Shown here: piece after piece, positions 5,290 to 5,958 of the stretch
Layout of the letters: each line of letters opens with the position of its first letter
How positions within the stretch are numbered: position 1 is the stretch's first letter
Origin: Candidatus Aerophobota bacterium
GTDB taxonomy: Bacteria > Aerophobota > Aerophobia > Aerophobales > AE-B3A
NCBI GenBank assembly: GCA_030602105.1
Contig: JAUWAK010000068.1
Location: 1-5,958 of the forward strand
Reading direction: 5' to 3'
DNA: 5,958 bases
Position numbers and translations under genes: made by a program
Notes under the pieces: generated by a model
What the model was told of the DNA's origin: nothing
Seen by the model: only the letters and a program-made list of their open reading frames with translations
Databases searched by the model: none

Positions 5290-5958
5290 ATGGCGCCGAA
5301 GGTAAGAGAAGCTGAGAGGATGAAAAGAATTCACCTTTCGGGCATCAGAAAAGTAGTTGAGAAGGTGGCAGAGCTGGAGAGAAAGGGGCTCAAGATTATA
5401 CACATGGAGATAGGCAGACCGGATTTCGATACGCCCTCTCACATCAAGGAAGCGGCAAAGAAAGCTTTAGATGAAGGATTTGTACATTATACCGCAAGTA
5501 TAGGAATACCGGAGCTGAGGGAGGCTATTGCCGAGAAGCTGTCCCGGGACAATGGTATGAGGATTGATCCAGACAGGGAACTCATCGTCACCCTGGGAGC
5601 GAATGAGGCAGTTTTTCTTTGCATGATGGGACTCCTAAACCCTGGAGATGAGGTTCTGGTACCGGAGCCTATGTTCGTCTACTACGCAGATTGGGGTGAG
5701 TTTGCTGGAGCAAAGACGGTTTCTGTGCCTTTGAGAGAGGAGGAGAACTTTAGGCTCAGGCCCGAAAACATTGAGAGGTGCGTAACTCCGAAGAGCAGAA
5801 TGCTCATACTCAATTCCCCTCATAATCCTACGGGAACTGTTCTGGACATGGAAACTCTGGCTGGCATAGCCGAGGTTGCCAAGAAATACGACCTCCTGGT
5901 TCTTTCGGATGAGGTTTATGAAAAAATGGTATATGATGGGGCTAAACATTTTAGTATA
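5290..5958 (+). CDS. Class I/II PLP-dependent aminotransferase, N-terminal part (3' end outside the window)
   Basis: An open frame of 223 codons runs from the ATG at 5290 to the window edge without a stop. Fold-type I aminotransferase features appear in order: IGRPDFDTP (residues 41-49), HYTASIGIPELREAIA (66-81), the phosphate-loop GANEAV (103-108), PGDEVLVPEPMF (118-129), NSPHNPTG (175-182) with the cofactor-contacting Asn179, and SDEVYEKMVYDG (206-217). In the last of these, Asp207 should pair with the pyridine nitrogen and Tyr210 with the PLP oxygen. The Schiff-base lysine would lie roughly 25-35 residues beyond the window end, so activity cannot be judged. It begins 15 nt after the flavoprotein stop and is probably co-transcribed. 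The type is aspartate/aromatic/branched-chain subgroup I, with substrate unresolved. It could supply 2-oxo acids whose aldehyde products feed the oxidoreductase. Confidence 0.9.
   Translation, partial: MAPKVREAERMKRIHLSGIRKVVEKVAELERKGLKIIHMEIGRPDFDTPSHIKEAAKKALDEGFVHYTASIGIPELREAIAEKLSRDNGMRIDPDRELIVTLGANEAVFLCMMGLLNPGDEVLVPEPMFVYYADWGEFAGAKTVSVPLREEENFRLRPENIERCVTPKSRMLILNSPHNPTGTVLDMETLAGIAEVAKKYDLLVLSDEVYEKMVYDGAKHFSI

Overview
The window is a compact, entirely plus-strand gene block from what looks like an anaerobic bacterium with intermediate GC content and strong GAGGAG/GGGAGG-type ribosome binding sites. The gene set (tungsten-type aldehyde oxidoreductase, polyferredoxin, MoaD-like sulfur carriers) suits a fermenter, syntroph or sulfate reducer of the Thermodesulfobacteriota or Peptococcaceae kind. 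That placement is inference from gene content only. Nothing here is a phage, transposon, CRISPR, tRNA or rRNA gene.

Layout. (1) Positions 3-257 hold the 3' part of a MoaD/ThiS-like beta-grasp protein that stops before the family's usual C-terminal Gly-Gly. (2) An 88-nt gap contains an 8-bp hairpin without a T tract. (3) Positions 346-1077 encode a complete short-chain dehydrogenase/reductase with an intact catalytic tetrad. (4) Positions 1117-1407 encode a second MoaD-like protein, this one ending in Gly-Gly. (5) A 185-nt gap, the longest in the window, carries nested inverted repeats whose outer 8-bp stem abuts the next ribosome binding site. This is the best candidate for an undescribed regulatory element here. 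(6) Positions 1593-5274 encode a tightly coupled three-gene unit: a four-cluster ferredoxin, an aldehyde:ferredoxin oxidoreductase (AOR) family catalytic subunit, and an FAD/NAD-binding oxidoreductase. The first pair overlaps by ATGA and the second pair is 2 nt apart. (7) From 5290 to the window end is the N-terminal part of a fold-type I PLP aminotransferase.

How the genes fit together. The ferredoxin/AOR/flavoprotein order matches the AorA-AorB-AorC arrangement known from the tungsten aldehyde oxidoreductase of Aromatoleum aromaticum. There, electrons pass from the W-bis-pterin site through a multi-cluster Fe-S subunit to FAD and NAD. The Gly-Gly MoaD-like protein would supply pterin dithiolene sulfur for the tungsten cofactor. 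The aminotransferase and the SDR suggest metabolism of amino acids or organic acids through 2-oxo acids, alcohols or acyl derivatives and aldehydes. The actual substrate cannot be read from the sequence. All genes face the same way with short gaps, so one or two transcripts are likely, with the 1408-1592 gap as the most plausible internal control point.
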